DNA of 64,000 nt from positions 314,949-378,948 of the forward strand of contig NZ_JAHCKL010000001.1 of assembly GCF_026125785.1 (NCBI RefSeq), in the 5' to 3' direction. Below are positions 29,427 to 41,439 of the stretch, one piece after another (position 1 is the first letter of the stretch; every line of letters starts with the position of its first letter). This DNA comes from Hydrogenophaga sp. (GTDB lineage Bacteria > Pseudomonadota > Gammaproteobacteria > Burkholderiales > Burkholderiaceae_C). The notes below the pieces were generated by a model. That model saw only the letters and a program-made list of their open reading frames with translations, made no database searches and was not told the origin of the DNA. Made by a program: the position numbers and the translations under genes.

Positions 29427-30838
29427 GTCACCCGACCCCGGCCGCGGCAGCAGCGTCGGCCGACGGTCTGCCCCCGCCCCAGCGCTGGCGCGCGGTGCTC
29501 GTCATCATGCTCGGACTGACCATGTCCGTGCTCGACGGCAGCATCGTCAACCTGGCGCTGCCCGGCATCGCGCGGGAGATGAACGCGCCCGCCTCGCAGG
29601 CCATCTGGGTGGTCAACGCCTACCAGATCGCGGTGCTGGTCATGCTGCTGCCGCTGGCCTCGCTGGGCGACCGGCTGGGTTACCGGCGCGTCTACCTGGT
29701 CGGCATGGCGCTGTTTGTGCTCGCCTCGCTGGCGGCGGCGCTGGCCACCACGCTGCCCGCGCTGGCGGCCGCGCGCGGGCTGCAAGGCCTGGGCGCGGCG
29801 GGCGTGCTCAGCGTCAACACCGCGCTGGTCCGGCTGGCCTATCCCGCCAGCCGCCTGGGCCGGGGCATCGCCCTGAACTCCATGGTCGTGGCCACCTCCA
29901 CCATGGCGGGCCCCACCATCGCCGCCGGCATTCTCTCGGTGGCGTCCTGGCCCTGGCTGTTCGTGCTGAACCTGCCGCTGGGCGCAGTCACCCTCTGGCT
30001 GGGCCGGCGTTCGCTGCCGGCCAACCCGCCACGCGCCACCGAGCCCACGCCCATTCCACCGCTGGACGTGGTCCTCAACGTGCTCATGTTCGCCCTCATC
30101 TTCCTCGCGGTCGAGCAACTGGGTGTGCGCGGCGCGGCCACACACGCGGCCTCGCCCGTGGGCTGGGGCCTGCTGGCGGCGGGCCTGGGCGTGGGCGTCT
30201 TCTACCTGCGCCGCCAATGGCACCAGGCCACACCGCTGTTTCCGGTGGACCTCTGGCGCCGGCCCGTGTTCGCCCTGTCCATGGGGGCATCGCTCGGTGC
30301 CTTCTGTGCCCAGATGCTGGCCATCCTGTCGCTGCCTTTCCTGCTGCTGGAGGTGTATGGACGCAGCCACATCGAGGCGGGCCTGCTGATGTCCGCCTGG
30401 CCCATCGCCACCGTGGTGGTGGCACCCATCGCCGGTCGCCTGATCGGCCGTTTCCAGGCCGGCTGGCTGGGCGGCGTCGGCATGGTGGTGTTCGCCGCCG
30501 GGCTCATGTTGATGGCCACGCTGCCCGAGCAGCCCGACCGTGCCACGCTGGCCTGGCGCCTGGCGCTGTGCGGCGTGGGGTTCGCGCTGTTCCAGTCCCC
30601 CAACAACCACACCATCGTCACCTCCGCACCGTTGCACCGCAGTGGAGCGGCCAGCGGCATGCTGGGCACGGCGCGCCTGACGGGGCAGACCTTTGGCGCC
30701 GTGCTCCTGGCCGCCATCTTCGCGCTCTGGCCCCAGCACGATGGCAAGGGGGAAGCCATCGCCCTGTGGGCCGCCTCGGGCTTCGCCCTGCTGGCGGGAT
30801 TGAGCAGTTCGCTGCGGGTGCGGGCTTCAGCGCGCTGA
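29423..30838 (+). CDS. DHA2-type MFS transporter (EmrB/QacA-like)
   Basis: A 471-residue transporter with about 14 hydrophobic segments. Motif D1 is in MLGLTMSVLDGSIVNLALPGIAREM, motif A in LASLGDRLGYRRVYLVGMALF, and motif C-like GPTIAAGILSVASWPWLFVLNLPLG is highly typical of EmrB/QacA proteins. No EmrA-like adaptor gene is adjacent. Its start (ATGA) overlaps the Bcr-type gene. The 3' end overlaps the convergent DUF72 gene by 12 bases. Confidence 0.9.
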   Translation: MSHPTPAAAAASADGLPPPQRWRAVLVIMLGLTMSVLDGSIVNLALPGIAREMNAPASQAIWVVNAYQIAVLVMLLPLASLGDRLGYRRVYLVGMALFVLASLAAALATTLPALAAARGLQGLGAAGVLSVNTALVRLAYPASRLGRGIALNSMVVATSTMAGPTIAAGILSVASWPWLFVLNLPLGAVTLWLGRRSLPANPPRATEPTPIPPLDVVLNVLMFALIFLAVEQLGVRGAATHAASPVGWGLLAAGLGVGVFYLRRQWHQATPLFPVDLWRRPVFALSMGASLGAFCAQMLAILSLPFLLLEVYGRSHIEAGLLMSAWPIATVVVAPIAGRLIGRFQAGWLGGVGMVVFAAGLMLMATLPEQPDRATLAWRLALCGVGFALFQSPNNHTIVTSAPLHRSGAASGMLGTARLTGQTFGAVLLAAIFALWPQHDGKGEAIALWAASGFALLAGLSSSLRVRASAR

Positions 30839-31897
30839 GCTCTCGCGCTGGCGGGCAAAGCCCTCGGCCAGCGCCCGTGCCGACAGCGGGGCGCAACCTT
30901 CGGCCTTGTTGCTGATGGTCAGGTACACGTTCTGGCCGGCGCCGGTGATGCCGGCGATGGTGCGCTCGAGCAGGTCGCGCGTCTCCAGGTCCGGGTCGTG
31001 GATGCGGTCGTAGGGGCTGTATTCGCGCTGGGCCTCCTCGTAGCCGTATGCGCCATGCAGCGGATTCAGGTTCCAGCGGCAGACCATGGGGCCGGGCCAG
31101 AGCCGGCGCAGCAAGGGCAACTGCCGTTCCATGCGGGGCATCTTGGCGTGCAGACACAGGCACCAGGTGGCGCCGGCCTCGCGCAGCACCGCCGCCAGAT
31201 GCGGTTCGAAGGCCGGGTCCAGCCATTCGGGATCGCGCACCTCCACGGCCAGCACGCCGTCGGGCGCCGTGGGTGAAAGCGCGGGCTGGGCGAGCAGGAG
31301 TTTGCGCAGTTTCTCCAGCACCAGGGGCAGGTTGTGCAGCAGGTGGCGCGGCAGCGGGCTGAGCTGGAACACCAGGGCGCCCACCTTGTGGCCCAGGCCG
31401 GCCAGTGCCGGTGCCACGAAGTCCTGGGTGGCCAGCACCGGGTCCAGGAAAGCCGGGTTGGGCTGGAGGCCGCGGCCGTCCTCGCCGCGCACCAGCGCAT
31501 CGGTCACCAGACTGGGCGCCTTGACGACGAAGCGGAAGTCTTCGGGCACCTGGGCGGCATGGCGCGCGTACTGGTCCTGGGTCATCGGGCGGTAGAAACT
31601 GCGGTCCACGCCAACGGCGCGCAGCAGCGGGTGGCAGGCGTAGGCGCTCAGGCCTTCGCGGGAGAGCAGGGCATCGGGGTAGTCACGGTCCCACACCAGG
31701 CCGGCCCAGCCGGGGTAGGTCCAGGAGGAACTGCCCATCCACAACCGCGCCGGCAGGGTCTGCGCCAGCGCCTGCAGCGCCGGGTCGGGCGGCGCGGGCT
31801 CCACCCGGGCCAGGCGTTTGCGCGCCGGGCCGCCGGCGGGCGGTGGGGCCGGGGAGGGCACGGGGACGGGTGGGGCGCCGAAGAGGTCGTCTTGCAT
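30827..31897 (-). CDS. DUF72 domain-containing protein
   Basis: A 356-residue protein of the DUF72 (YecE-like) family, which has a TIM-barrel fold and no firmly known activity. Typical stretches: LWMGSSSWTYPGWAGLVWDRDY, AVGVDRSFYRPMTQDQYARHAAQVPEDFRFVVKAP, ALVFQLSPLPRHLL, VEVRDPEWLD and NVYLTISNKAEGCAPLS. The first 45 residues are Pro-rich (PSPAPPPAGGPA) and probably disordered. The start at 31897 is the only in-frame ATG ahead of the domain. It is divergent from tex with 72 bases between starts. Confidence 0.88.
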   Translation of the reverse strand: MQDDLFGAPPVPVPSPAPPPAGGPARKRLARVEPAPPDPALQALAQTLPARLWMGSSSWTYPGWAGLVWDRDYPDALLSREGLSAYACHPLLRAVGVDRSFYRPMTQDQYARHAAQVPEDFRFVVKAPSLVTDALVRGEDGRGLQPNPAFLDPVLATQDFVAPALAGLGHKVGALVFQLSPLPRHLLHNLPLVLEKLRKLLLAQPALSPTAPDGVLAVEVRDPEWLDPAFEPHLAAVLREAGATWCLCLHAKMPRMERQLPLLRRLWPGPMVCRWNLNPLHGAYGYEEAQREYSPYDRIHDPDLETRDLLERTIAGITGAGQNVYLTISNKAEGCAPLSARALAEGFARQRESSAR

Positions 31898-31969
31898 GGG
31901 CGGGAGTGCCGATGGTAGCCCGCGGGCCTGTGGCACACTTTCGCGCTTTGTGTTTTGTCTTCGGTTCGA

Positions 31970-34357
<2,388 letters not shown>

Positions 34358-34442
34358 AAAACACCTGCGGCGGGTTTCTGCGGCGGCTCAAGTCGCCAGG
34401 GCGGAGGTCGATAAGGAAGGCAGTCTTCTACGACCTCTTCCC

Positions 34443-35270
34443 ATGGAACTCCAAGCACTTCTGAACTACCCCCGTGCGCTGCCGGCCATGTCGCGCACGG
34501 TCTCGGACCTGCTCGCCGAGATGAACAAGGACGACCCCAGCCCCAAGCGGGTCTCCAGCCTGATCGCGCACGATCCGGCGCTCACCACACGGGTGCTTCG
34601 CCTGTCGAACTCGGCCTTTTTCCGCGTCAGCCGGCGCATCGGCAACGCCGACGAGGCCGTGGCCATGCTGGGCATGACCCACGTGCGCTCCCTGGTCATG
34701 GCCGCGGCGCTGGGGTCCAGTTTCAAGAACGTGCCGGGCGTGGACTTGCGCCAGTTCTGGCGCTACAGCCTGCGCGTGGCCGACATCTCGCGCTCGCTGG
34801 CCGCCCTGCTGCGGCAGAACGAGGGCAACGCCTTCACCGCCGGGCTGATCCACGCCATCGGCGACCTGATCATGCACATCGCCATGCCCGACGAGGTCGG
34901 CCCGCTGGACATGGGCACCCCGCCGCTGGACCTGCGCCGGGCCGACGCCGAACGCGCCGCCTTTGGCTACACCTACGCCGAGGTCGGCGCCGGCATGGCC
35001 GAAAAATGGCAATTCCCGACCGACATCGTCTCGGCGCTGGCGCACCAGATCGCCCCCTTCGACGGCGACACCTACGACCCTCTGGGCGGCGTTCTGCACC
35101 TGGCGTCCTGGCGCGCCCGCGCCGAGGAAATCCAGCTCGACGACAACGGCCTGGTCTCCACCTTTCCGGACCTGGTGGGCCTGACCCTGGGCCTGGACCT
35201 GGACAGCGTGCTGGGCAAGGACCCCACGGAGTGGTCGTTCAGCCAGGCCCTGACGGCGTTCATCGAATGA
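34443..35270 (+). CDS. HDOD domain-containing protein (first of a tandem pair)
   Basis: A 275-residue protein composed almost wholly of an HDOD domain, related to HD phosphohydrolases but lacking most metal ligands. Key stretches: LIAHDPALTTRVLRLSNSAFF, IGNADEAVAMLGMTHVRSLVMAAAL, FWRYSLRVADISRSLAALL and AFTAGLIHAIGDLIMHIAMP. Such proteins often act in signalling, motility or stress. It shares order and length with the following HDOD gene (for example QFWRYSL, FTAGLIH and GVLHLASWRARAEE against GVIHIGSWRARAEE), so the two arose by duplication. Confidence 0.9.
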   Translation: MELQALLNYPRALPAMSRTVSDLLAEMNKDDPSPKRVSSLIAHDPALTTRVLRLSNSAFFRVSRRIGNADEAVAMLGMTHVRSLVMAAALGSSFKNVPGVDLRQFWRYSLRVADISRSLAALLRQNEGNAFTAGLIHAIGDLIMHIAMPDEVGPLDMGTPPLDLRRADAERAAFGYTYAEVGAGMAEKWQFPTDIVSALAHQIAPFDGDTYDPLGGVLHLASWRARAEEIQLDDNGLVSTFPDLVGLTLGLDLDSVLGKDPTEWSFSQALTAFIE

Positions 35271-35370
35271 CAGAAGGCAAAAAATAGTTCTCAAGTGTGT
35301 CGCCGGCGGGACGATGAAACCGGCAATCTCTTCACCACAAGTTCTCGAAAAACGTCGAAGGAGCCCGGAC

Positions 35371-36210
35371 ATGCAACTCGAAAAGCTGCTCAAGCAACCC
35401 AATGCGCTGCCTTCCGCTCCCAAGGTGGTCCGCAAGCTGATCGAGACCTTCGACCAGGAAGAGGTCGATGCCCTGCTGGTGGCCTCCTACATCGAGGACG
35501 ACCCGGTCCTCACCGCCAAACTGCTCAAGACCGCCAACTCGGCCTTCTTCGGCCTCTCGCGCCAGGTCTCCAACGCCCGCGACGCCATGAACGTGCTGGG
35601 CCTGATCAAGGTCCGCGCCCTGGTGATCGGCGCCTCCCTGGGCGAAGGCTTCCACACCCTGGGCGGGGTCAACCTCAACCAGTTCTGGCGCTACAGCCTG
35701 AACACCGCGAACCTTTCGCGCTACATCGCGCTGCCGATCAAGATCGACGAGAACACCGCCTTCACCGCCGGCCTGATCCATTGCATTGGTGAACTGGTGA
35801 TGCACGTCGGCATGCCCGAGGCCATGATCGACCTGGACCGCAGCATCCCCATGCTCGACCTCAAGCGCGCCAAGGCCGAACGCGGCCTGTTCGGCTACAG
35901 CTACGCCGAGGTCGGCGCGGCGCTGGCGCGCGAATGGCGCTTCCCCAAGCGCATGATCAACGCCATCGAACACCAGACCGCGCCGTTCGACAACGACGTC
36001 TACGAACCGATCGCCGGCGTGATCCACATCGGCTCCTGGCGCGCCCGCGCCGAGGAACAGGCCATGCGCAGCGAACTGCTGATCAACACCTACCCCGATC
36101 CGGTGGGCCTGGTGCTGGGCATCGACCCCGACAGCGTGGTCGCCGAGGAAATTCCTTCGCTGCACCGCCAGACCGAAGACGAGCACACGCAGGCGTCCGC
36201 GCCGCACTGA
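35371..36210 (+). CDS. HDOD domain-containing protein (second of a tandem pair)
   Basis: A 279-residue HDOD protein, paralogue of the one 100 bases upstream. MQLEKLLKQPNALPSAPKVVRKLIETFDQEEVD begins after an AAGGAG site 7 bases ahead, which favours this ATG over one at 35314. The core has IEDDPVLTAKLLKTANSAFFG and NAFTAGLIH-like AFTAGLIHCIGELVMHVGMP. The metal-binding HD pair is not intact, as is usual for HDOD. A gene pair of this type may encode a heteromer, but nothing in the sequence proves it. Confidence 0.9.
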   Translation: MQLEKLLKQPNALPSAPKVVRKLIETFDQEEVDALLVASYIEDDPVLTAKLLKTANSAFFGLSRQVSNARDAMNVLGLIKVRALVIGASLGEGFHTLGGVNLNQFWRYSLNTANLSRYIALPIKIDENTAFTAGLIHCIGELVMHVGMPEAMIDLDRSIPMLDLKRAKAERGLFGYSYAEVGAALAREWRFPKRMINAIEHQTAPFDNDVYEPIAGVIHIGSWRARAEEQAMRSELLINTYPDPVGLVLGIDPDSVVAEEIPSLHRQTEDEHTQASAPH

Positions 36211-36265
36211 ACCGTTCTTTGCCCCGGCCATTGAACCGATACGGCTGCGAGACAATCGCAGCCGT

Positions 36266-37360
36266 ATGCCCGCTCTTCGCCTCTACGCCGGCCCGCTGGC
36301 CCGGCAGCATCTCGACCGCCATGGCCTGCGCCCGCAGGACGTGGGCATCATCCCCGCCGCCGCGGGAGGCCCCAAAGGCCTGATCCTGGGTCCGCTGGAC
36401 CGCTTCCTCTTCGGCCACTGGCTGGCTGGCAGCACCCAGCCGGTGCACCTGGTCGGCGCTTCCATCGGCGCCTGGCGCATGGCAACCGCCTGCCTGGACA
36501 ACCCGGTGGCGGCTTTCGAGCGGCTCGAACACGATTACATCCACCAGCACTACGACCTGCCACCAGGCCAGAAGCGGCCCACCGCGCACCAGATCAGCGA
36601 AAGCTTCGGGCAGAACCTGCGCAACTTCTACGGCGGGCGTTTGGGCGAGGTGCTGGGCCATCCGCGCTACCGCCTGCACATCCTGACCTCACGCGGCCGG
36701 CGGCTGCTGCGTGCCGACGGCGGCCTGCGCACCCCGCTGGGCTATCTGGGCGCGTTCGCCGCCAATGCCCTGAACCGCCGCGCCCTGGGCAACTGGCTGG
36801 AACGGGTGGTGTTTTCCAGCGTGCCGCCCGGTTCGGGCGCGGTCTGCCAGTTGCCCTTTGCCACGAACGACTTCCGCACCCGCCAGGTGCCCATGTTCGC
36901 CGACAACTTCATGGACGCCCTGCAGGCGAGCTGTTCGATCCCTTTCGTGCTGCGCCCGGTGCACGGCATTGCCGGCGCGCCGCCGGGCTGCTATTGGGAC
37001 GGCGGCATCACCGACTACCACCTGCACCTGCGCTACCAGCCCCCGGCGGCGGCGCCCATCGTGCTGTACCCCCATTTCCAGAAAGCGGTGGTGCCCGGCT
37101 GGCTGGACAAGGCCTGGAAAGGCCGCCATGCCGCCAGCCCGGCGCTGGACGCCATGCTGGTGCTGGCCCCCGACCCGGCCTGGGTGGCGGCCCTGCCCAA
37201 CGCCAAACTGCCCGACCGCAACGATTTCACCCGCTATGGGCAGGATCTGCAGGCCCGGGTGCGGGCATGGAGCACGGCGACGGCAGCCGCCCGGGAACTG
37301 GCCGACGAGTTCGAGGCCTGGCTGCGGCAACCCGATCTCTCGCGGGTGGAGCCGCTCTGA
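36266..37360 (+). CDS. Patatin-like phospholipase family protein
   Basis: A 364-residue predicted lipid acyl hydrolase with a Ser-Asp dyad. The nucleophile elbow is [14 protein letters not shown] (G-A-S-I-G, Ser near residue 61), the oxyanion region is [13 protein letters not shown], and the second catalytic element is [11 protein letters not shown] near residue 247. No signal peptide is visible, so it is probably cytoplasmic or membrane-peripheral. It starts 55 bases after the HDOD gene and ends 22 bases before trhO. Confidence 0.88.
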   Translation: MPALRLYAGPLARQHLDRHGLRPQDVGIIPAAAGGPKGLILGPLDRFLFGHWLAGSTQPVHLVGASIGAWRMATACLDNPVAAFERLEHDYIHQHYDLPPGQKRPTAHQISESFGQNLRNFYGGRLGEVLGHPRYRLHILTSRGRRLLRADGGLRTPLGYLGAFAANALNRRALGNWLERVVFSSVPPGSGAVCQLPFATNDFRTRQVPMFADNFMDALQASCSIPFVLRPVHGIAGAPPGCYWDGGITDYHLHLRYQPPAAAPIVLYPHFQKAVVPGWLDKAWKGRHAASPALDAMLVLAPDPAWVAALPNAKLPDRNDFTRYGQDLQARVRAWSTATAAARELADEFEAWLRQPDLSRVEPL

Positions 37361-37382
37361 CGCGGACGGGATAATCGCCACC

Positions 37383-38318
37383 ATGACCGCCTACTACACC
37401 GCCGCGCTCTACCAGTTCGTCGACCTGCCGGACCACGCCGATCTGCGCGCGCCGCTGCTGGCGTGCTGCGAGGCCCACGAAGTCAAGGGCACGCTGCTGC
37501 TGGCGCGCGAGGGCATCAACGGCACCATCGCCGGCCCGCAGGCCGGCGTGCTCGCGGTGCTCGACCACCTGCGCGCCGACCCGCGCTTGGCCCGCCTGCA
37601 GCACAAGGCCTCCTGGAGCGATCATCCCCCGTTCCACCGCATGAAGGTGCGGCTCAAGCAAGAGATCGTCACGCTGCGCGTACCGGAACTCGACCCGAAC
37701 CGGACGGTGGGCCAATACGTGCCGCCCCAGCAGTGGAACGCCCTGCTGGCCGATCCGGACGTGGTGCTCATCGACACCCGCAACGACTACGAGGTGGCCA
37801 TCGGCACCTTCCGCGGGGCCATCAACCCGGCCATCCGGACCTTCACCGAACTGCCCGCCTGGCTCGACGCCCAGCCCGCGCTGCAAGGGGCGAAAAAGCC
37901 CAAGGTCGCGATGTTCTGCACCGGCGGCATCCGCTGCGAGAAATCCACCGCGCTCCTGAAGATGCGTGGCTTCGAGGAGGTCTATCACCTTGAAGGCGGC
38001 ATCCTCAAGTACCTGGAGGAGGTCGCGCCGGAGGAGAGCACCTGGGAGGGCGAGTGCTTCGTGTTCGACGAGCGCGTCAGCGTCGGCCATGGCCTGGTGC
38101 CCGGCCCGCATGAGCTGTGCCGCTCCTGCCGCTGGCCGCTGAGCCCGCAGGACAAAACATCACCGCACTATGTCAAGGGCGTGAGTTGCGCCCATTGCCA
38201 TCACCAGCGCACACCCGAGGAGAAAGCCCGCCTGGCCGAACGCCAGCGCCAGGTGGAACTGGCAGAGGCGCGCGGAGAGCGCCACGTGGGCGCCCGCATG
38301 CCGCTGGCGCCCGAGTGA
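37383..38318 (+). CDS. trhO: tRNA uridine(34) hydroxylase (rhodanese-like TrhO/YceA)
   Basis: A 311-residue enzyme that makes 5-hydroxyuridine at the wobble position of certain tRNAs using oxygen. N-terminal acylphosphatase-like domain: [14 protein letters not shown]. Rhodanese domain: [23 protein letters not shown], with the catalytic cysteine loop [16 protein letters not shown] near residue 180. The C-terminal part contains a possible zinc site with two CxxC pairs (CRSCRWPLS and CAHCHHQRT). The start at 37383 is 22 bases after the patatin gene. Confidence 0.94.
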   Translation: MTAYYTAALYQFVDLPDHADLRAPLLACCEAHEVKGTLLLAREGINGTIAGPQAGVLAVLDHLRADPRLARLQHKASWSDHPPFHRMKVRLKQEIVTLRVPELDPNRTVGQYVPPQQWNALLADPDVVLIDTRNDYEVAIGTFRGAINPAIRTFTELPAWLDAQPALQGAKKPKVAMFCTGGIRCEKSTALLKMRGFEEVYHLEGGILKYLEEVAPEESTWEGECFVFDERVSVGHGLVPGPHELCRSCRWPLSPQDKTSPHYVKGVSCAHCHHQRTPEEKARLAERQRQVELAEARGERHVGARMPLAPE

Positions 38319-38328
38319 GGCTGCGGCC

Positions 38329-40032
38329 TCAGCGCAGCGACAGCAGCGCCTCGCGCAGCGCGGTCGGCCGTGCGGGCTTGTAGAGCAGCACCATGCCCGC
38401 AGCGCGGGCGCGCTCGGCGACCGCGCGGTCGGTGTCGCCGGTGATCAGCACCGCCGGCAGGTCCCGCCCGGCCAGTTCGCGCAGCGTCAGCACGGTGTCG
38501 ATGCCATTTTCCGCTCCACGCAGGCGGTAGTCGCTCACGATCAGGTCGGGGATCCGACCCTCGGCAAACTGTGCGCGGGCCGCCTCCAACCCCTCGGCGG
38601 CCTGCGGAATGGCTTTCCAGGTCTTGATGAAATCGAACAGGGCGTCGCACGCCATGGCGTCGTCCTCGATCACCAGGATGCGCAGGCCCGTGAGCGGTTC
38701 CTGCGACACGTCCCAGGCCGCCATCGGCAGGGCCTGGTCCGCCATCTCATGCGGCATGGGCGCCGTGGGTACCGTGATCGCGAAGCAACTGCCGTGGCCC
38801 AGGCAGGAGCGCAGGGTGATCGGATGCCCCAGCAGCTCGCAGCTTCTCTTGGCGATGTTCAGGCCCAGCCCCAGTCCTTTGGAACGGTCGCGCTCCGGGT
38901 TGTCCACCTGGAAGAACTCGTCGAACACCGCCTCGTGGTGGTGCGGTGCGATGCCGATGCCGCTGTCGCGAACCTCGATGCGGGCATGCGTTCCTTCGCG
39001 CAGCGGTCGGCAGCAGACCAGCACCGTGCCGCGCGGCGTGAACCGCAAGGCGTTGCCGATGAGGTTGTGCAGCGCGCGCTGCAGCAGGGCGGGGTCGCTG
39101 AACAACCAGGTGTGCGAAGGCCTGAACTTCAGGCGCACGCCGGTGGGTATGCCTTCAGCGGGGAACAGCGGACGGAGCTGATCGACCAGACGGGCAAAAG
39201 GCAGTGCCGTGGGACTGGCCTGAACGTAGTCGGGCTCCAGCCTGGAGAGGTCGAGCAGCGCGTTGAGCATGTGCTCCAGGGTGCGCACCGAAGCGTCCAG
39301 GCGCCCGACCAGCACGTGGGTCTGAGGCGTGCCCGGCAATTGCTTGAGCTGGTCGATCAGCAGGCCCATGGCGTGGGTGGGCTGGCGCAGGTCGTGGCTG
39401 GCCGCCGACAGGAAGCGTGACATGGCCCGCCGTTCGGCTTCCGCGCGTTCCTGCTGCTGGCGCAACTGGGCCGCCATGCGGCGCGCCGTGATATCGATCA
39501 ACACCACGCGCTGGCGCGGCTGATCGTCCTCATCGTGTTGCAAAGCCGCACCCATTTCGACCCAGATGGTCTCGCCACAGCTGTTGACGATGCGCATCTC
39601 GCAGCGCAGCATGCCGCCTTGCTCTTGCAGTTCGCGCTGCTGGGCGGCAAAGAGTTCATAGTCCTCGCCAAAGATGAAGCGCGACAGAGGTTCGTCCTCA
39701 AGCTCATCGAATCCCAGTCCCAGCAGGTTGGCCGCGACCTGGTTGACCTGCTGGATGCAGCCTCGCCCATCGACCGTGAAGTAGGCCACCGGCGCGAGGT
39801 CGTAGAGATCGAAATAGTGTTCACGCGTGGCATCGAGCGCGGCATGGGTGACGCGCAGCTCTTCGTTCTGCATCTCCAGTTCGATCTGGTGCAGGCGCAT
39901 CTCCTGCACCAGCAGCATCAGGGCGCCGGGGGGCAGGGCGTCCAGCGGTTCACGCACCGTCGATTTTTCGGCCAGGCGGGCGCGTGCCTCGGCTTCCCTG
40001 CGCCGAGGCAGGTCAGGGTCATTCAAATTCAA
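38329..40032 (-). CDS. Hybrid sensor histidine kinase with PAS and receiver domains
   Basis: A 567-residue cytosolic hybrid kinase without membrane segments. An N-terminal coiled-coil-prone region (about 1-70) is followed by PAS (about 72-185). The HisKA domain has phospho-accepting His213 in SAASHDLRQPTHAMGLLIDQ. The HATPase domain has N box NLIGNALRFTPRG, G1 DSGIGI and G2 KGLGLGLNIAKRSCELLG. A C-terminal receiver begins ILVIEDDAMACDALFDF; its phosphorylation Asp is in LIVSDYRLRGAENGID and the conserved Lys in LLYKPARP. The DLRQP H-box variant is typical of a large proteobacterial subgroup. No cognate output regulator is adjacent. Confidence 0.92.
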   Translation of the reverse strand: MNLNDPDLPRRREAEARARLAEKSTVREPLDALPPGALMLLVQEMRLHQIELEMQNEELRVTHAALDATREHYFDLYDLAPVAYFTVDGRGCIQQVNQVAANLLGLGFDELEDEPLSRFIFGEDYELFAAQQRELQEQGGMLRCEMRIVNSCGETIWVEMGAALQHDEDDQPRQRVVLIDITARRMAAQLRQQQERAEAERRAMSRFLSAASHDLRQPTHAMGLLIDQLKQLPGTPQTHVLVGRLDASVRTLEHMLNALLDLSRLEPDYVQASPTALPFARLVDQLRPLFPAEGIPTGVRLKFRPSHTWLFSDPALLQRALHNLIGNALRFTPRGTVLVCCRPLREGTHARIEVRDSGIGIAPHHHEAVFDEFFQVDNPERDRSKGLGLGLNIAKRSCELLGHPITLRSCLGHGSCFAITVPTAPMPHEMADQALPMAAWDVSQEPLTGLRILVIEDDAMACDALFDFIKTWKAIPQAAEGLEAARAQFAEGRIPDLIVSDYRLRGAENGIDTVLTLRELAGRDLPAVLITGDTDRAVAERARAAGMVLLYKPARPTALREALLSLR

Positions 40033-40176
40033 GCTTCTTACTCCCAGTCGTTCTTATGGTGGCCAGACCACGGCCAACGCCGCGTATGGCCTGCATGATC
40101 CCATCGCCAGCCCCGGCCGGTGCGAATGACAACGACCTGACCATGGTCGGGCACGGACGGTGCAACGACAGGATCG

Positions 40177-41313
40177 TCAGAGCGATGCCTGCAGCATGTC
40201 CCGGTAGTCTTGAGCGCTGGCTTCGCGTGGATTGGTCTTGTGGCAGTGATCGGCCAGCGCGCCTTCGACGATCCGCTCGAACAGATCGGGCGTCACACCC
40301 AGTTCGGCCAGGCCGCGAGGCAGGCCCAGGCGGGCGCTCATCTCTCGGACCGCATCCGGTACATCGTCGCCGCTGGCCAGGCCCATGGCCTGAGCCATGC
40401 GGTCCAGCCGCCGCTCATGCTGTACGCCAGGGGCCTGGGCGTTGAAGCGGATCACGGCCGGCAGGAACAGCGCATTGAGCGTGCCGTGGTGCAGGCGCGG
40501 GTTCACGCCGCCCAGGCTGTGGCTGAGCGAATGCACGCAACCCAGGCCTTTCTGGAACGCCATGGCGCCTTGCATGGACGCACTCATCATGTTCAGCCGC
40601 GCCTCGCGGTCCTGGCCGTCGCGGGTGGCCCGCTCGATGTGCGCCCAGCCGCGCCGCAGCCCTTCCAGGGCGATGCCATCGGCCGGCGGGTTGAAGGCCG
40701 GGGCCATGAAGGTTTCCATGCAGTGGGCGATGGCGTCCATGCCGGTGGCCGCGGTGAGCAGCGGCGGCAGGCCCAGTGTCAGCGCCGGGTCGAGCAGAGC
40801 GGTGCGAGGCAGCAGGTGCCAGCTGTGGAAACCCAGCTTGCGGCCGTCGTCGACGATCACGATGGCCCCGCGGGCCACCTCGCTGCCGGTGCCGGCGGTG
40901 GTGGGAATGGCGATCAACGGAGGCACGCGGTCGCTGATCTTTGGGGAGCCGCCTTCGATCGTGGCGTAGGTCTTGAGCGGACCGTCGTGCGTACAGGCGA
41001 TCGCCACACCCTTGGCGCAGTCGATGGCACTGCCTCCACCGAGCGCAATCAGGCCGTCGCAGCGCTCATGCCGGTAGATCTGCGCCGCCGCGCGCACCGC
41101 CGCCTCCGTCGGGTTGCCCGGCGTCTGGTCGAAGACCGGTGGCGCCAGCGAGGGCGCGGCGTCCAGCACCTTCGCCAGCAAGCCGGCCGCCTTGATGCCC
41201 GGGTCGGTCACCACCAGCGGCCGCCGCATGCCGATGCGCTCGCATTCGGCAGGCAGCAGGGAGATCACGCCGAAGTCGATCTGGATGTTCGTGACGTAGA
41301 GGATCTGGGCCAT
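40177..41313 (-). CDS. Iron-containing alcohol dehydrogenase
   Basis: A 378-residue group III (Fe-type) dehydrogenase. The NAD-binding segment is ALGGGSAIDCAKGVAI (about 96-111), followed by AIPTTAGTGSEVA. Metal ligands are in TGMDAIAHCMETFMAPAFNP (Asp, His) and GCVHSLSHSLGGVNPRLHHG (His, His). It would oxidise or reduce a small alcohol/aldehyde; the substrate is unknown. The gap 40033-40176 between it and the kinase holds a GACCATGGTC palindrome (40138-40147) but no gene. It is divergent from the esterase gene. Confidence 0.9.
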   Translation of the reverse strand: MAQILYVTNIQIDFGVISLLPAECERIGMRRPLVVTDPGIKAAGLLAKVLDAAPSLAPPVFDQTPGNPTEAAVRAAAQIYRHERCDGLIALGGGSAIDCAKGVAIACTHDGPLKTYATIEGGSPKISDRVPPLIAIPTTAGTGSEVARGAIVIVDDGRKLGFHSWHLLPRTALLDPALTLGLPPLLTAATGMDAIAHCMETFMAPAFNPPADGIALEGLRRGWAHIERATRDGQDREARLNMMSASMQGAMAFQKGLGCVHSLSHSLGGVNPRLHHGTLNALFLPAVIRFNAQAPGVQHERRLDRMAQAMGLASGDDVPDAVREMSARLGLPRGLAELGVTPDLFERIVEGALADHCHKTNPREASAQDYRDMLQASL

Positions 41314-41439
41314 GCGGAGTCCTGCGGGGGGGTGCCGCGGAGGGCGGTTGGTTATGACCCAAAACTATAGGCGCGGGCCCCCGTCAGGCCAATGCCGTTC
41401 GTTCCCTTGCGGTCGCGCAAAAGACAGGACAATGGCCGC

